Assembly: GCA_033782935.1 (NCBI GenBank)
Contig: JAWQEG010000283.1
Location: forward strand, 3,162,001 to 3,226,000
Length of the DNA stretch: 64,000 bases
DNA from: Petrolisthes cinctipes
Taxonomy: Eukaryota; Arthropoda; Malacostraca; Decapoda; Porcellanidae
Reading direction: 5' to 3'
Shown here: piece by piece, positions 35,501 through 49,127 of the stretch
Numbering within the stretch: the first letter of the stretch is position 1
Layout: every line of letters starts with the position of its first letter
Translations under genes and position numbers: made by a program
The notes under the pieces: generated by a model
The model's database searches: none
What the model saw: only the letters and a program-made list of their open reading frames with translations
What the model was told of the DNA's origin: nothing

Positions 35501-38500
35501 TATCTCAAATTCAGGCTCAAAACACCCGAAAATTCGATATTTTGGGGTCCCAGAAGCGATCTGTACATGCCTACTCAGTGCTAGAATATTTTCAAAATAT
35601 AGGCCCTAAACATGCTAAAAATCGATATTTTAGGTGATTAAAGTCGATGTCTCAAATTCAAGCCCAAAACACCCGAAAATTCGATATTTTGGAGTCCCAG
35701 AATCGATCTGTACATGCCTACTCCGTTATTAGAGTATTTTCAAAATACAGGCCCAAAACATACAGAAAATCAATATTTTAGGTGCCCAAAAGTCGATATG
35801 TGCATGCATCTTCTGTACCCGTTTATATCTCAAATTCAAGCTCCAAACACCCGAAAATTCGATATTTTGGGGTCCCAGAAGCAATCTGTACATGCCTACT
35901 CATATACAGGCTCAAAACATGCTGAAAATCGATATTTTAGGTGCCTAAAGTCAATATGTGTATGCATCTTCTGCACACGTTTATATCCCAAATTCAACCT
36001 CAAAACACGCAAAAATTATATATTTTTGGATCCCAGAAGCGATCTGTACATGCATACTCAGTGCTAGAAAGTTTTCAAAATATAGGCTCAAAACATGTTA
36101 AAAATCGATATTTAATGTGTCCAAAGTCGATATGTGCTTGCATCTTCTGTACCCTTTATATCAAAAATTCAAGCTCAAAACACCCGAAAATTCGGTATTT
36201 TTGGGTCCTAGGAGCGATCTGTACATGCCTTCTTAGTGCTAGAATATTTTTAAAATAATGGACCAAAACATGCTAAAAATCGATATTTTAGGTGCCCAAA
36301 GTCGATATCTTAAATTCAGGCCCAAAACACCCGGAAATTCGATATTTTGGGGTCCCAGAAGCGATCAGTACATGCCTATTCCGTGTTAGAGTATTTTCCA
36401 TATACAGGCCCAAAACATACATAAAATCGATATTTTAAATGTCCAAAGTCGATATGTGCATGCATCATCTGTACCCGTTTATGTCTCAAATTCAGGCTCC
36501 AAACACCCGAAAATTAAATATTTTGGGGTCCCAGAAGCGATCTGTACATGCCTACTCAGATACAGGCCCAAAACATGCTGAAAATCGATATTTTAGGTGC
36601 CCAAAGTCAATATGTGTATGCATTTTCTGAACTTGTTTATGTCTCAAATTCAACCTCAAAACACCCGAAAATTCGATATTTTGGGGTCCCAGAAGCGATC
36701 TGTACATGCCTACTCCGTGTTAGAGTATTTTCAAAATACACGCCCAAAACATACTGAAAATCGATATTTTAGGTGGCCAAAGTCAATATGTGTATGCATC
36801 TTCTGCACTCGTTTATATCTCAAATTTAACCTCAAAACACCTGAAAATTCGATATTTTTGGGTACCATAAGCGATTTGTACATGCCTACTCAGTGCTAGA
36901 ATGTTTTCAAAATATAGGCTCAAAACATGCTAAAAATCGATTTTTAGGTGCCCAAAGTCAATATGTCAAATTCTAGCCCAAAACACACGGAAATTCGATA
37001 TTTTGGGGTCCCAGATGCGATCTGTACTTGCCTACTCCGTGTTAGAGTATTTTCAAAATACAGGCCCAAAACATACCTAAAATCGATATTTTAGGTGCCC
37101 AAAAGTCGATATGTGGTTGCATCTTCTGTACCCGTTTATATCTCAAATTCAGGCTCAAAACACCCGAAAATTCGATATTTTGGGGTCCCAGAAGCAATCT
37201 GTACATGCCTACTCAGATACAGGCCCAAAACATGCTGAAAATCGATATTTTAGGTGCCCAAAGTCAATATGTGTATTCATTTTCTGCACTTGTTTATGTC
37301 TCAAATTCAACCCCAAAACACCCAAAAATTCGATGTTTTGGGGTTCCAGAAGAGATCTGTTCATGCCTACTCCGTGTTAGAGTATTTTCAATATACAGGC
37401 CCAAAACATACTGAAAATCGATCTTTTAGGTGCCCAAAAGTCGATATGTGGTTGCATCTTCTGTACCCGTTTATATCTCAAATTCTGGCTCAAAACACCC
37501 GAAAATTGGATATTTTAGGGTCCCAGAAGCGATTTGTACATGCCTACTCAGTGCTAGAATATTTTCAAAATATATGCCCAAAACATGCTAAAAATCGATA
37601 TTTTAGGTGATTAAAGTCGATGTCTCAAATTCAAGCCCAAAACACCCGAAAATTCGATATTTTGGGGTCCCAGAAGTCGATATGTGCATGCATCTTCTGT
37701 ACCCGTTTATATCTCAAATTCAAGCTCAAAACACCCGAAAATTCGGTGTTTTTGGGTCCTAGAAGCGATCTGTACATGCCTACTCAGTGCTAGAAGGTTT
37801 TCAAAATATAGGCCCAAAACATGTTAAAAATCGATATTTAATGTGTCCAAAGTCGATATCTCAAATTCTACCCCAAAACACCCGGAAATTCGATATTTTG
37901 GGGTCCCAGAAGCGATCTGTACATGCCTACTCCGTGTTAGAGTATTTTCAAAATACAGGCCCAAAACATACCTAAAATCGATATTTTAGGTGCCCAAAGT
38001 CAATATGGGTATGCATCTTCTGCACTCGTTTATATCTCAAATTCAACCTCAAAACAACTGAAAATTCGATATTTTTGGGTATCATAAGCGATCTGTACAT
38101 GCCTAATCAGTGCTAGAATGTTTTCAAAATATAGGCTCAAAACATGCTAAAAATCGATATTTTAGGTGTCCAAAGTCGATATCTCAAATTCTAGCCCAAA
38201 ACACCCGGAAATTCAATATTTTCGGGTTCCAGAAGAGATCTGTATATGCCTACTCCGTGTTAGAGTATTTTCAATATACATGCCCAAAACATACTGAAAA
38301 TCGATATTTTAGGTGCCCAAAGTCAATATGTGTATGAATTTTCTGCACTCGTTTATATCTCAAATTCAATCTCAAAACACCTGAAAATTCGATATTTTAG
38401 GGTCCCAGAAGCGATCTGTACATGCTTAATCCGTGTTAGAGCATTTTCAAAATACAGGCCCAAAACATACTGAAAATCGATATTTTAGGTGCCCAAAGTC

Positions 38501-41500
38501 AATATGTGTATGCATCTTCTGCACTCGTTTATATCCCAAATTCAGGCCCAAAATACCCGAAAATTCGATATTTTTGGGTCCCAGAAGCGAAATGTACATG
38601 CCTACTCCGTGTTAGAGTATTTTCATAATAAAGGCCTAAAACATACTGAAAATCGATCTTTTAGGTGCCCATAAGTCGATATGTGCATGAATCTTCTGTA
38701 CCCGCATATATCTCAAATTCAGGCTCCAAACACCCGAATATTCGATATTTTGGTGTCCCAGAAGCGATCTGTCCTTGCCTACTCCGTGTTAGAGTATTTT
38801 CAAAATACAGGCCCAAAACATGCTGAAAATCGATATTTTAGGTTACCAAAGTCAATACGTGTATGCATCTTCTGCACCCGTTTATATCCCAAATTCAACC
38901 TCAAAACACCCGAAAATTCGATATTTTGGGGTCCCAGAAGCGATCTGTACATGCCTACTCAGTGCTAGAATATTTTCAAAATATAGGCCCAAAACATGCT
39001 AAAAATCGATATTTTAGGTGATTAAAGTCGATGTCTCAAATTCAAGCCCATAACACCCGTAAATTCGATATTTTGGAGTCCCAGAAGCGATCTGTACATG
39101 CCTACTCCGTTATTATAGTATTTTCAAAATACAGGCCCAAAACATACAGAAAATCAATATTTTAGGGGCCCAAAAGTCGATATGTGCATGCATCTTCTGT
39201 ACCCGTTTATATCTCAAATTCAGGCTCCAAACACCCGAAAATTCGATATTTTTGGGTCCCAGAAGCAATCTGTACATGCCTACTCATATACAGGCTCAAA
39301 ACATGCTGAAAATCGATATTTTAGGTGCCCAAAGTCAATATGTGTATGCATCTTCTGCACCCGTTTATATCCCAAATTCAACCTCAAAACACCCGAAAAT
39401 TCGATATTTTTGGGTCCCAGAAGCGATCTGTACATGCCTACTCAGTGCTAGAAGGTTTTCAAAATATAGGCCCAAAACATGTTAAAAATCGATATTTAAT
39501 GTCTCCAAAGTCGATATGTGCATGCATCATCTGTACCCGTTTATATCTAAAGTTCAAGCTCAAAAAACCCGAAAATTCGGTATTTTTGTGTCCTAGAAGC
39601 GATCTGTACATGCCTTCTTAGTGCTAGAATATTTTTAAAATAAAGGACCAAAACATGTTAAAAATCGATATTTTAGGTGCCCAAAGTCGATATCTCAAAT
39701 TCAGGCCCAAAACACCCGGAAATTCGATATTTTGGGGTCCCAGAAGCGATCAGTACATGCCTACGCCGTGTTAGAGTATTTTCAATATACAGGCCCAAAA
39801 CATATATAAAATCGATCTTTTGTGTGACCAAAGTCAATATGTGTATGCATCTTCTGCACCCGTATATATCCCAAATTCAACCTCAAAACACCCGAAAATT
39901 CGATATTTTTGGGTCCCAGAAGCGATCTGTACATGCCTACTCAGTGGTAGAATGTTTTCAAAATATAGGCTCAAAACATGCTAAAAACGATATTTTAAAT
40001 GTCCTAAGTCGATATGTGCATGCATCTTCTGTACCCGTTTATATCTGAAATTCAGGCTCCAAACACCCGAAAATTCAATATTTTGGGGTCCCAGAAGCGA
40101 TCTGTACATGTCTACTCAGATACAGGCCCAAAACATGCTGAAAATCGATATTTAAGGAGCCCAAAGTCAATATGTGTATGCATTTTCTGCACTCGTTTAT
40201 ATCTCAAATTCAACCTCAAAACACCCGAAAATTCGATATTTTGGGGTCCCAGAAGCGATCTGTACATGCCTACTCCGTGTTAGAGTATTTTCAAAATAAA
40301 GGCCCAAAACATACTGAAAATCGATATTTTAGGTGCACAAAGTCATTATGTGTATGCATCTTCTGCACTTGTTTATATCTCAAATTCAACCTCAAAACAC
40401 CTGAAAATTCGATATTTTTGGGTACCATAAGCGATATGTACATGCCTACTCAGTGCTAGTATGTTTTCAAAATATAGGCTTAAAACATGCTTAGAAATCG
40501 ATATTTTAGGTGCCCAAAGACGACATCTAAAATTCAGGCCCAAAACACCCGGAAATTCGATATTTTGGGGTTCCAGAAGAGATCTGTACATGCCTACTCC
40601 GTGTTTGAGTATTTTCAATATACAGGCCCAAAACATACTGAAAATCGATCTTTTAGGTGCCTAAAAGTCGATATGTGGTTGAATCTTCTGTACCCGTTTA
40701 TATCTCAAATTCAGGCTCAAAACACCCAAAAATTCGGTATTTTTGGGTCCCATAAGCGAACTGTACATGCCTACTCCTAGTTTAAATGTTTTCAAGATAC
40801 AGACTCAAAACATGCTCAAAAACGATATTTTAGGTGTCCAAAAGTCAATATGTGCATGCATCTTCTGTACCCGTTTATATCTCAAATTCAGGCTCCAAAC
40901 AACCGAAAATTCAATACTTTTGGGTCCCAGAAGCGATCTGTACATGCCTACTCAGATACAGGCCGAAAACATGCTGAAAATCGATATTTTAGGTGCCCAA
41001 AGTCAATATGTATATGAATTTTCTGCACTCGTTTATATCTCAAATTCAACCTCAAAACACCCGAAAATTCGATATTTTGGGGTCCCAGAAGCGATCTGTA
41101 CATGCCTACTCCGTGTTAGAGCATTTTCAAAATACACGCCCAAAACATACTGAAAATCGATATTTTAGGTGCCCAAAGTCAATATGTGTATGCATCTTCT
41201 GCACTCGTTTATATCTCAAATTCTACCTCAAAACACCTGAAAATTCGATATTTTTGGGTACCATAAGCGATCTGTACATGCCTACGCCGTGCTAGAATTT
41301 TTTCAAAATATAGGCTCAAAACATGCTAAAAATCGATATTTTAGGTGCCCAAAGTCAATATGTGTATGCATTTTCTGCACTCGTTTATATCTCAAATTCA
41401 ACCTCAACACACCCGAAAATTCGATATTTTGGGGTCCCAGAAGCGATCTGTACAAGCCTACTCCGTGTTAGAGTATTTTCAAAATACAGGCCCGAAACAT

Positions 41501-43714
41501 ACAGAAAATCGATATTTTAGGTGCCCAAAGTCAATATGTGTATGCATCTTCTGCACTCGTTTATATCCCAAATTCAGGCCCAGAACACCCGAAAATTCGA
41601 TATTTTTGGATCCCAGAAGCGATCTGTACATGCCTACTCCGTGTTAGAGTATTTTCATAATAAAGGCCTAAAACATACTGAAAATCGATGTTTTAGGTGC
41701 CCATAAGTCGATATGTGCATGCATCTTTTGTACCCGCATATATCTCAAATTCAGGCTCCAAACACCCGAAAATTCGATATTTTGGGGTCTCAGAAGCGAT
41801 CTGTACATGCCTACTCAGATATAGGCCCAAAACATGCTGAAAATAGATATTTTAGGTGCCCAAAGTCAATATGTGTATGCATCTTCTGCACTCGTTTATA
41901 TCTCAAATTCAACCTCAAAACACCCGAAAATTCGATATTTTGGGGTTCCAGAAGCGATCTGTACATGCCTACACCGTGTTAGAGTATTTTCAAAATACAG
42001 GCCCAAAACATACTGAAAATCGATCTTTTAGGTGCCCAAAAGTCGATATGTGCATGCATCTTCTGTACCCGTTTATATCTCAAATTCAGGCTCCAAACAC
42101 CCGAATATTCGATATTTTGGTGTCCCAGAAGCGATCTGTACTTGCCTACTCCTCGTTAGAGTATTTTCAAAATACAGGCCTAAAACATGCTGCAAAACGA
42201 TATTCTAGGTTACCAAAGTAACGTGTATGCATCTTCTGCACACGTTTATATCCCAAATTCAACCTCAAAACACCCGAAAATTCGATATTTTTGGGTCCCA
42301 GAAGCGATCTGTACATGCCTACTTAGTGCTAGAATGTTTTCAAAATATAGGCTCAAAACATTCTAAAAATCGATATTTTAAGTGTCCAAAGTCGATATGT
42401 GAATGCATCTTCTGTACCCGTTTATATCTCAAATTCAGGCTCAAAACACCCGAAAATTCGATATTTTGGGGTCCCAGAAGCGATCTGTACATGCCTACTC
42501 CGTTATTAGAGTATTTTCAAAATACAGGCCCAAAACATACAGAAAATCAATATTTTAGGTGCCCAAAAGTCGATATGTGCATGCATCTTCTGTCCCCGTT
42601 TATATCTCAAATTCAGGCTCCAAACACCTGAAAATTCGATATTTTGTGGTCCCAGAAGCAATCTGTACATGCCTAATCATATACAGGCTCAAAACATGCT
42701 GAAAATCGATATTTTAGGTGCCCAAAGTCAATATGTGTATTCATCTTGTGCACCTGTTTATATCCCAAATTCAACCTCAAAACACCCGAAAATTCTATAT
42801 TTTTTGATCCCAGAAGCGATCTGTACATGCCTACTCAGTGTTAGAAAGTTTTCAAAATATAGGCTCAAAACATGATAAAAATCGATATTTAATGTGTCCA
42901 AAGTCGATATGTGCATGAATCTTCTGTACCCGTTCATATCTGAAATTCAGGCTCCAAACACCCGAAAATTCAATATTTTGGGGTCCAAGAAGCGATCTGT
43001 ACATGCCTACTCATATTCAGGCCCAAAACATGCTGAAAATCGATATTTTAGGTGCCCAAAGTCAATATGTGTATGCATTTTATGCACTTGTTTATGTCTC
43101 AAATTCAACCTCAAAACACCCGAAAATTCGATATTTTGGGGTCCCAGAAGCGATCTGTACCTGCCTACTCCGTGTTAGAGAATTTTCATAATACACGCCC
43201 AAAACATACTGAAAATCGATATATTAGGTGGCCAAAGTCAATATGTGTATGCATCTTCTGCACTCGTTTATATCTCAAATTCAACCTCAAAACACCTGAA
43301 AATTCGATATTTTTGGGTACCATAAGCGATCTGTACATGCCTACTCAATGCTAGAATTTTTTCAAAATATAGGCTCAAAACATGCTAAAAATCGATATTT
43401 TAGGTGCCCAAAGTCGATATCTCAAATTCTAGCCCAAAACACCCGGAAATTCGATAATTTGGGGTTCCAGAAGAGATCTGTACATGCCTACTCCGTGTTA
43501 GAGTATTTTCAAAGTACAGGCCCAAAACATACAGAAAATCAATATTTTAGGGGCCCAAAAGTCGATATGTGCATGCATCTTCTGTACCCGTTTATATCTC
43601 AAATTCAGTCTCCAAACACCCGAAAATTCGATATTTTGGGGTCCCAGAAGCAATCTGTACATGCCTACTCATATACAGGCTCAAAACATGCTGAAAATCG
43701 ATATTTTAGGTGCC
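29521..43714 (+). repeat. Less ordered satellite, with a 2,932-bp duplication
   Basis: Monomers are more diverse and deletion forms more mixed than elsewhere. The clearest block is ~32,690-33,970 against ~35,630-36,930 at 2,932-2,933 bp. Within it each copy carries one monomer the other lacks (near 33,320-33,490 and near 36,060-36,230), so the net offset is unchanged. Other isolated matches are 30008 against 38681 and 24572 against 40172. No gene or non-satellite sequence is seen. Confidence 0.85.
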
Positions 43715-46700
43715 TAAAGTCAATATGTGTATGCATCTTCTGCACCCGTTTATATCCCAAATTCAACCTCAAAACACCGGAAAATTCTATATTTTTGGAT
43801 CCCAGAAGCGATCTGTACATGCCTACTCAGTGCTAGAAAGTTTTCAAAATATAGGCTCAAAACATGTTAAAAATCGATATTTAATGTGTCCAAAGTCGAT
43901 ATGTGCATGCATCTTCTGTACCCGTTTATATCTCAAATTCAAGCTCAAAACACCCGAAAATTCGGTATTTTTGTGTCCTAGAAGCGATCTGTACATGCCT
44001 TCTTAGTGCTAGAATATTTTTAAAATAAAGGACCAAAACATGCTAAAAATCGATATTTTAGGTGTCCAAAGTCGATATCTCAAATACAGGCCCAAAACAC
44101 CCGGAAATTCGATATTTTGGGGTCCCAGAAGCGATCTGTACATGCCTACTCCGTGTTAGAGTATTTTCAAAATACAGGCCCAAGACATACTGAAAATCGA
44201 TATTTTAGGTGCCCAAAGTCAATATGTGTATGCATCTTCTGCACTCGTTTATATCTCAAATTCAACCTCAAAACAACTGAAAATTCGATATTTTGGGTAC
44301 CATAAGCGATCTGTACATGCCTACTCAGTGCTAGAATGTTTTCAAAATATAGGCTCAAAACATGCTAAAAATCGATATTTTAGGTGTCCAAAGTCGATAT
44401 CTCAAATTCTAGCCCGAAACACCCGGAAATTCGATATTTTTGGTTTTTCAGAAGAGATCTGTACATGCCTACTCCGTGTTAGAGTATTTTCAATATACAG
44501 GCCCAAAACATACTGAAAATCGATCTTATAGGTGACCAAAAGTCGATATGTGGTTGCATCTTCTGTACCCGTTTATATCTCAAATTCAGTCTCAAAACAT
44601 CCGAAAATTCGGTATTTTTGGGTACCAGAAGCGATCTGTACTTGCCTACTCCGTGTTAGAGTATTTTAAAAATACAGGCCCAAAACATGCTGAAAATCGA
44701 TATTTTAGGTGACCAAAGTCAATATGTGTATGCATCTTCTGCACCCGTTTATATCCCAAATTCAGGCTCAAAACACCCGAAAATTCGATATGTTGGGATC
44801 CCAGAAGCGATCTGTACATGCCTACTAATATACAGGCCCAAAACATGCTAAAAATCGATATTTTAGGTGCCCAAAGTCGATATCTCAAATTCAGGCCCAA
44901 AACACCCGAAAATTCGATATTTTGGGGTCCCAGAAGCGATCAGTACATGCCTACTCTGTGTTAGAGTATTTTCAATATACAGGCCCAAAACATACTGAAA
45001 ATCGATCTTTTGGGTGACCAAAGTCAATATGTGTATGCATCTTCCGCACCCGTTTATATCCCAAATTCAACCTCAAAACAACCGAAAATTCGATATTTTT
45101 GGGTCCCAGAAGCGATCTTTACATGCCTACTCAGTGGTAGAATGTTTTCACAATATAGGCTCAAAACATGCTAAAAATCGATATTTTAAGTGTCCAAAGT
45201 CGATATGTGCATGCATCTTCTGTACCCGTTTATATCTCAAATTCAGGCTCCAAACACCCGAAAATTCAATATTTTTGGGTCCCAGAAGCGATCTGTACAT
45301 GCCTACTCAGATACAGGCCCAAAACATGCTGAAAATCGATATTTTAGGTGCCTAAAGTTAATATGTGTATGCATTTTCTGCACTCGTTTATATCTCAAAT
45401 TCAACCTCAAAACACCCGAAAATTCGATTATTTGGGGTCCCAGAAGCGATCTGTACATACCTACTCTGTGTAAGAGTGTTTTCAAAATACACGCCCAAAA
45501 CATACTGAAAATCGATATTTTAGGTGCCCAAAGTCAATATGTGTATGCATCTTCTGCACTCGTTTATATCTCAAATTCAACCTCAAAACACCCGAAAATT
45601 CGATATTTTTGGATCCCAGAAGCGATCTGTACATGCCTACTCCGTGTTAGAGTATTTTCAATATATAGGCCCAAAACATACTGAAAATCGATCTTTTAGA
45701 TGCCCAAAAGTCGATATGTGGATGCATCTTCTGTACCCGTTTATATCTTAAATTCAGGCTGAAAATACCCGAAAATTCGGTATTTTTGGTTTCTAGAAGC
45801 GATCTTTACATGCCTACTCCTAGTTAGAATGTTTTCAAGATACAGACCCAAAACATGCTCAAAATTGATATTTTAGGTGCCCAAAAGTCTATATGCGCAT
45901 GCATCATCAGAACCTGTTTATATCTCAAATTCAGGCTCAAAACACCCGAAAATTTGATATTTTAGGTCCCAGAAGCGATCTGTACATGCCTACTCCGAGT
46001 TAGAGTACTTTCAAAATACAAGCCGAAAACATGCTGAAAATCGATATTTTAGGTGCCCAAAAGTCGTTATGTGCATGCATCTTCTGTGCCCGTTTATATC
46101 TCAAATTCAGGCTCAAAACACCCGAAAATTCGATATTTTGAGGTCCCAGAAGAGATCTGGACACGCAGTGCTAGAATATTTTCAAAATATTGGCCTAAAA
46201 CATGCTAAAAATCGATATATTAGGTGCCCAAACTCGATATCTCAAATTCGGCCCAAAACACCCGAAAATTCGAGATTTAGGGGTCCCAGAAGAGATCTGT
46301 ACATGCCTACGCCGTGTTAGAGTATTTTAAGTATACAGGCCCAAAACATACTGAAAATCGATCTTTTAGGTGCCCAAAAGTCAATATGTGTATGCATCTT
46401 CTGCACCCGTTTATATCCCAAATTCAACCTCAAAACACCGGAAAATTCTATATTTTTGGATCCCAGAAGCGATCTGTACATGCCTACTCAGTGCTAGAAA
46501 GTTTTCAAAATATAGGCTCAAAACATGTTAAAAATCGATATTTAATGTGTCCAAAGTCGATATGTGCATGCATCTTCTGTACCCGTTTATATCTCAAATT
46601 CAAGCTCAAAACACCCGAAAATTCGGTATTTTTGTGTCCTAGAAGCGATCTGTACATGCCTTCTTAGTGCTAGAATATTTTTAAAATAAAGGACCAAAAC

Positions 46701-48516
46701 ATGCTAAAAATCGATATTTTAGGTGTCCAAAGTCGATATCTCAAATACAGGCCCAAAACACCCGGAAATTCGATATTTTGGGGTCCCAGAAGCGATCTGT
46801 ACATGCCTACTCCGTGTTAGAGTATTTTCAAAATACAGGCCCAAGACATATTGAAAATCGATATTTTAGGTGCCCAAAGTCAATATGTGTATGCATCTTC
46901 TGCACTCGTTTATATCTCAAATTCAACCTCAAAACAACTGAAAATTCGATATTTTGGGTACCATAAGCGATCTGTACATGCCTACTCAGTGCTAGAATGT
47001 TTTCAAAATATAGGCTCAAAACATGCTATAAATCGATATTTTAGGTGTCCAAAGTCGATATCTCAAATTCTAGCCCAAAACACCCGGAAATTCGATATTT
47101 TTGGTTTTTCAGAAGAGATCTGTACATGCCTACTCCGTGTTAGAGTATTTTCAATATACAGGCCCAAAACATACTGAAAATCGATCTTATAGGTGCCCAA
47201 AAGTCGATATGTGGTTGCATCTTTTGTACCCGTTTATATCTCAAATTCAGTCTCAAAACACCCGAAAATTCGGTATTTTTGGGTACCAGAAGCGATCTGT
47301 ACTTGCCTACTCCGTGTTAGAGTATTTTAAAAATACAGGCCCAAAACATGCTGAAAATCGATATTTTAGGTGACCAAAGTCAATATGTGTATGCATCTTC
47401 TGCACCCGTTTATATCCCAAATTCAGACTCAAAACACACGAAAATTCGATATGTTGGGATCCCAGAAGCGATCTGTACATGCCTACTCATATACAGGCCC
47501 AAAACATGCTAAAAATCGATATTTTAGGTGCCTAAAGTCGATATCTCAAATTCAGGCCCAAAACACCCGAAAATTCGATATTTTGGGGTCCCAGAAGCGA
47601 TCAGTACATGCCTACTCTGTGTTAGAGTATTTTCAATATACAGGCCCAAAACATACTGAAAATCGATCTTTTGGGTGACCAAAGTCAATATGTGTATGCA
47701 TCTTCCGCACCCGTTTATATCCCAAATTCAACCTCAAAACACCCGAAAATTCGATATTTTTGGGTCCCAGAAGCGATCTTTACATGCCTACTCAGTGGTA
47801 GAATGTTTTCACAATATAGGCTCAAAACATGCTAAAAATCGATATTTTAAGTGTCCAAAGTCGATATTTGCATGCATCTTCTGTACCCGTTTATATCTCA
47901 AATTCAGGCTCCAAACACCCGAAAATTCAATATTTTTGGGTCCCAGAAGCGATCTGTACATGCCTACTCAGATACAGGCCCAAAACATGCTGAAAATCGA
48001 TATTTTAGGTGCCTAAAGTTAATATGTGTATGCATTTTCTGCACTCGTTTATATCTCAAATTCAACCTCAAAACACCCGAAAATTCGATTATTTGGGGTC
48101 CCAGAAGCGATCTGTACATACCTACTCTGTGTAAGAGTGTTTTCAAAATACACGCCCAAAACATACTGAAAATCGATATTATAGGTGCCCAAAGTCAATA
48201 TGTGTATGCATCTTCTGCACTCGTTTATATCTCAAATTCAACCTCAAAACACCCGAAAATTCGATATTTTTGGATCCCAGAAGCGATCTGTACATGCCTA
48301 CTCCGTGTTAGAGTATTTTCAATATATAGGCCCAAAACATACTGAAAATCGATCTTTTAGGTGCCCAAAAGTCGATATGTGGATGCATCTTCTGTACCCG
48401 TTTATATCTTAAATTCAGGCTGAAAATACCCGAAAATTCGGTATTTTTGGTTTCTAGAAGCGATCTTTACATGCCTACTCCTAGTTAGAATGTTTTCAAG
48501 ATACAGACCCAAAACA
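43715..48516 (+). repeat. 2,661-bp higher-order unit, two copies
   Basis: Copy 1 is ~43,715-46,376 and copy 2 ~46,376-48,516, at a constant offset of 2,661 bp. Shared oddities include TTTTTGGTTTTTCAG, GATATGTTGGGATCC, a pair of CGATTATTTGGGG and a CTTCCGCACC. Copy 2 breaks off at the CAAGATACAGACCC word near 48,500 and is ~520 bp shorter. Confidence 0.87.
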
Positions 48517-49127
48517 TACTGAAAATCGATCTTTTAGGTGCCCAAAAGTCGATATGTGGATGCATATTCTGTACCCGTTTATATTTTAAATTTAGGCTTC
48601 AAACACCCGAAAATTCGATATTTTGGGGTCCCAGAAGCGATCTGTACTTGCCTACTCCATTATTAGAGTATTTTCAAAATACAGGCCCAAAACATACAGA
48701 AAATCAATATTTTAGGTGCCCAAAAGTCGATATGTGCATGCATCTTCTGTCCCCGTTTATATCTCAAATTCAGGCTCCAAACACCCGAAAATTCGATATT
48801 TTGGGGTCCCAGAAGCAATCTGTACATGCCTACTCATATACACGCTCAAAACATGCTGAAAATCGATATTTTAGGTGCCAAAAGTCGATATCACAAATTC
48901 TAGCCCAAAACACCCGAAAATTCGATATTTTGGGGTTCCAGAAGAGATCTGTACATGCCTACTCCGTGTTAGAGTATTTTCAATATACAGGCCCAAAACA
49001 TACTGAAAATCGATCTTTTAGGTGCCCAAAAGTCGATATGTGGATGCATCTTCTGTACCCGTTTATATCTCAAATTCAGGCTCAAAACACCCGAAAATTC
49101 GATATTTTGGGGTCCCAGAAGCGATTT
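48517..49127 (+). repeat. Satellite linking the 2,661-bp and 3,873-bp arrays
   Basis: About 3.5 monomers, mixing states of both neighbours. It contains the start of the longest open frame of the array (48648-49325, 225 codons), which stays open because a 147-bp monomer preserves frame. It is still satellite in every part. Confidence 0.85.
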
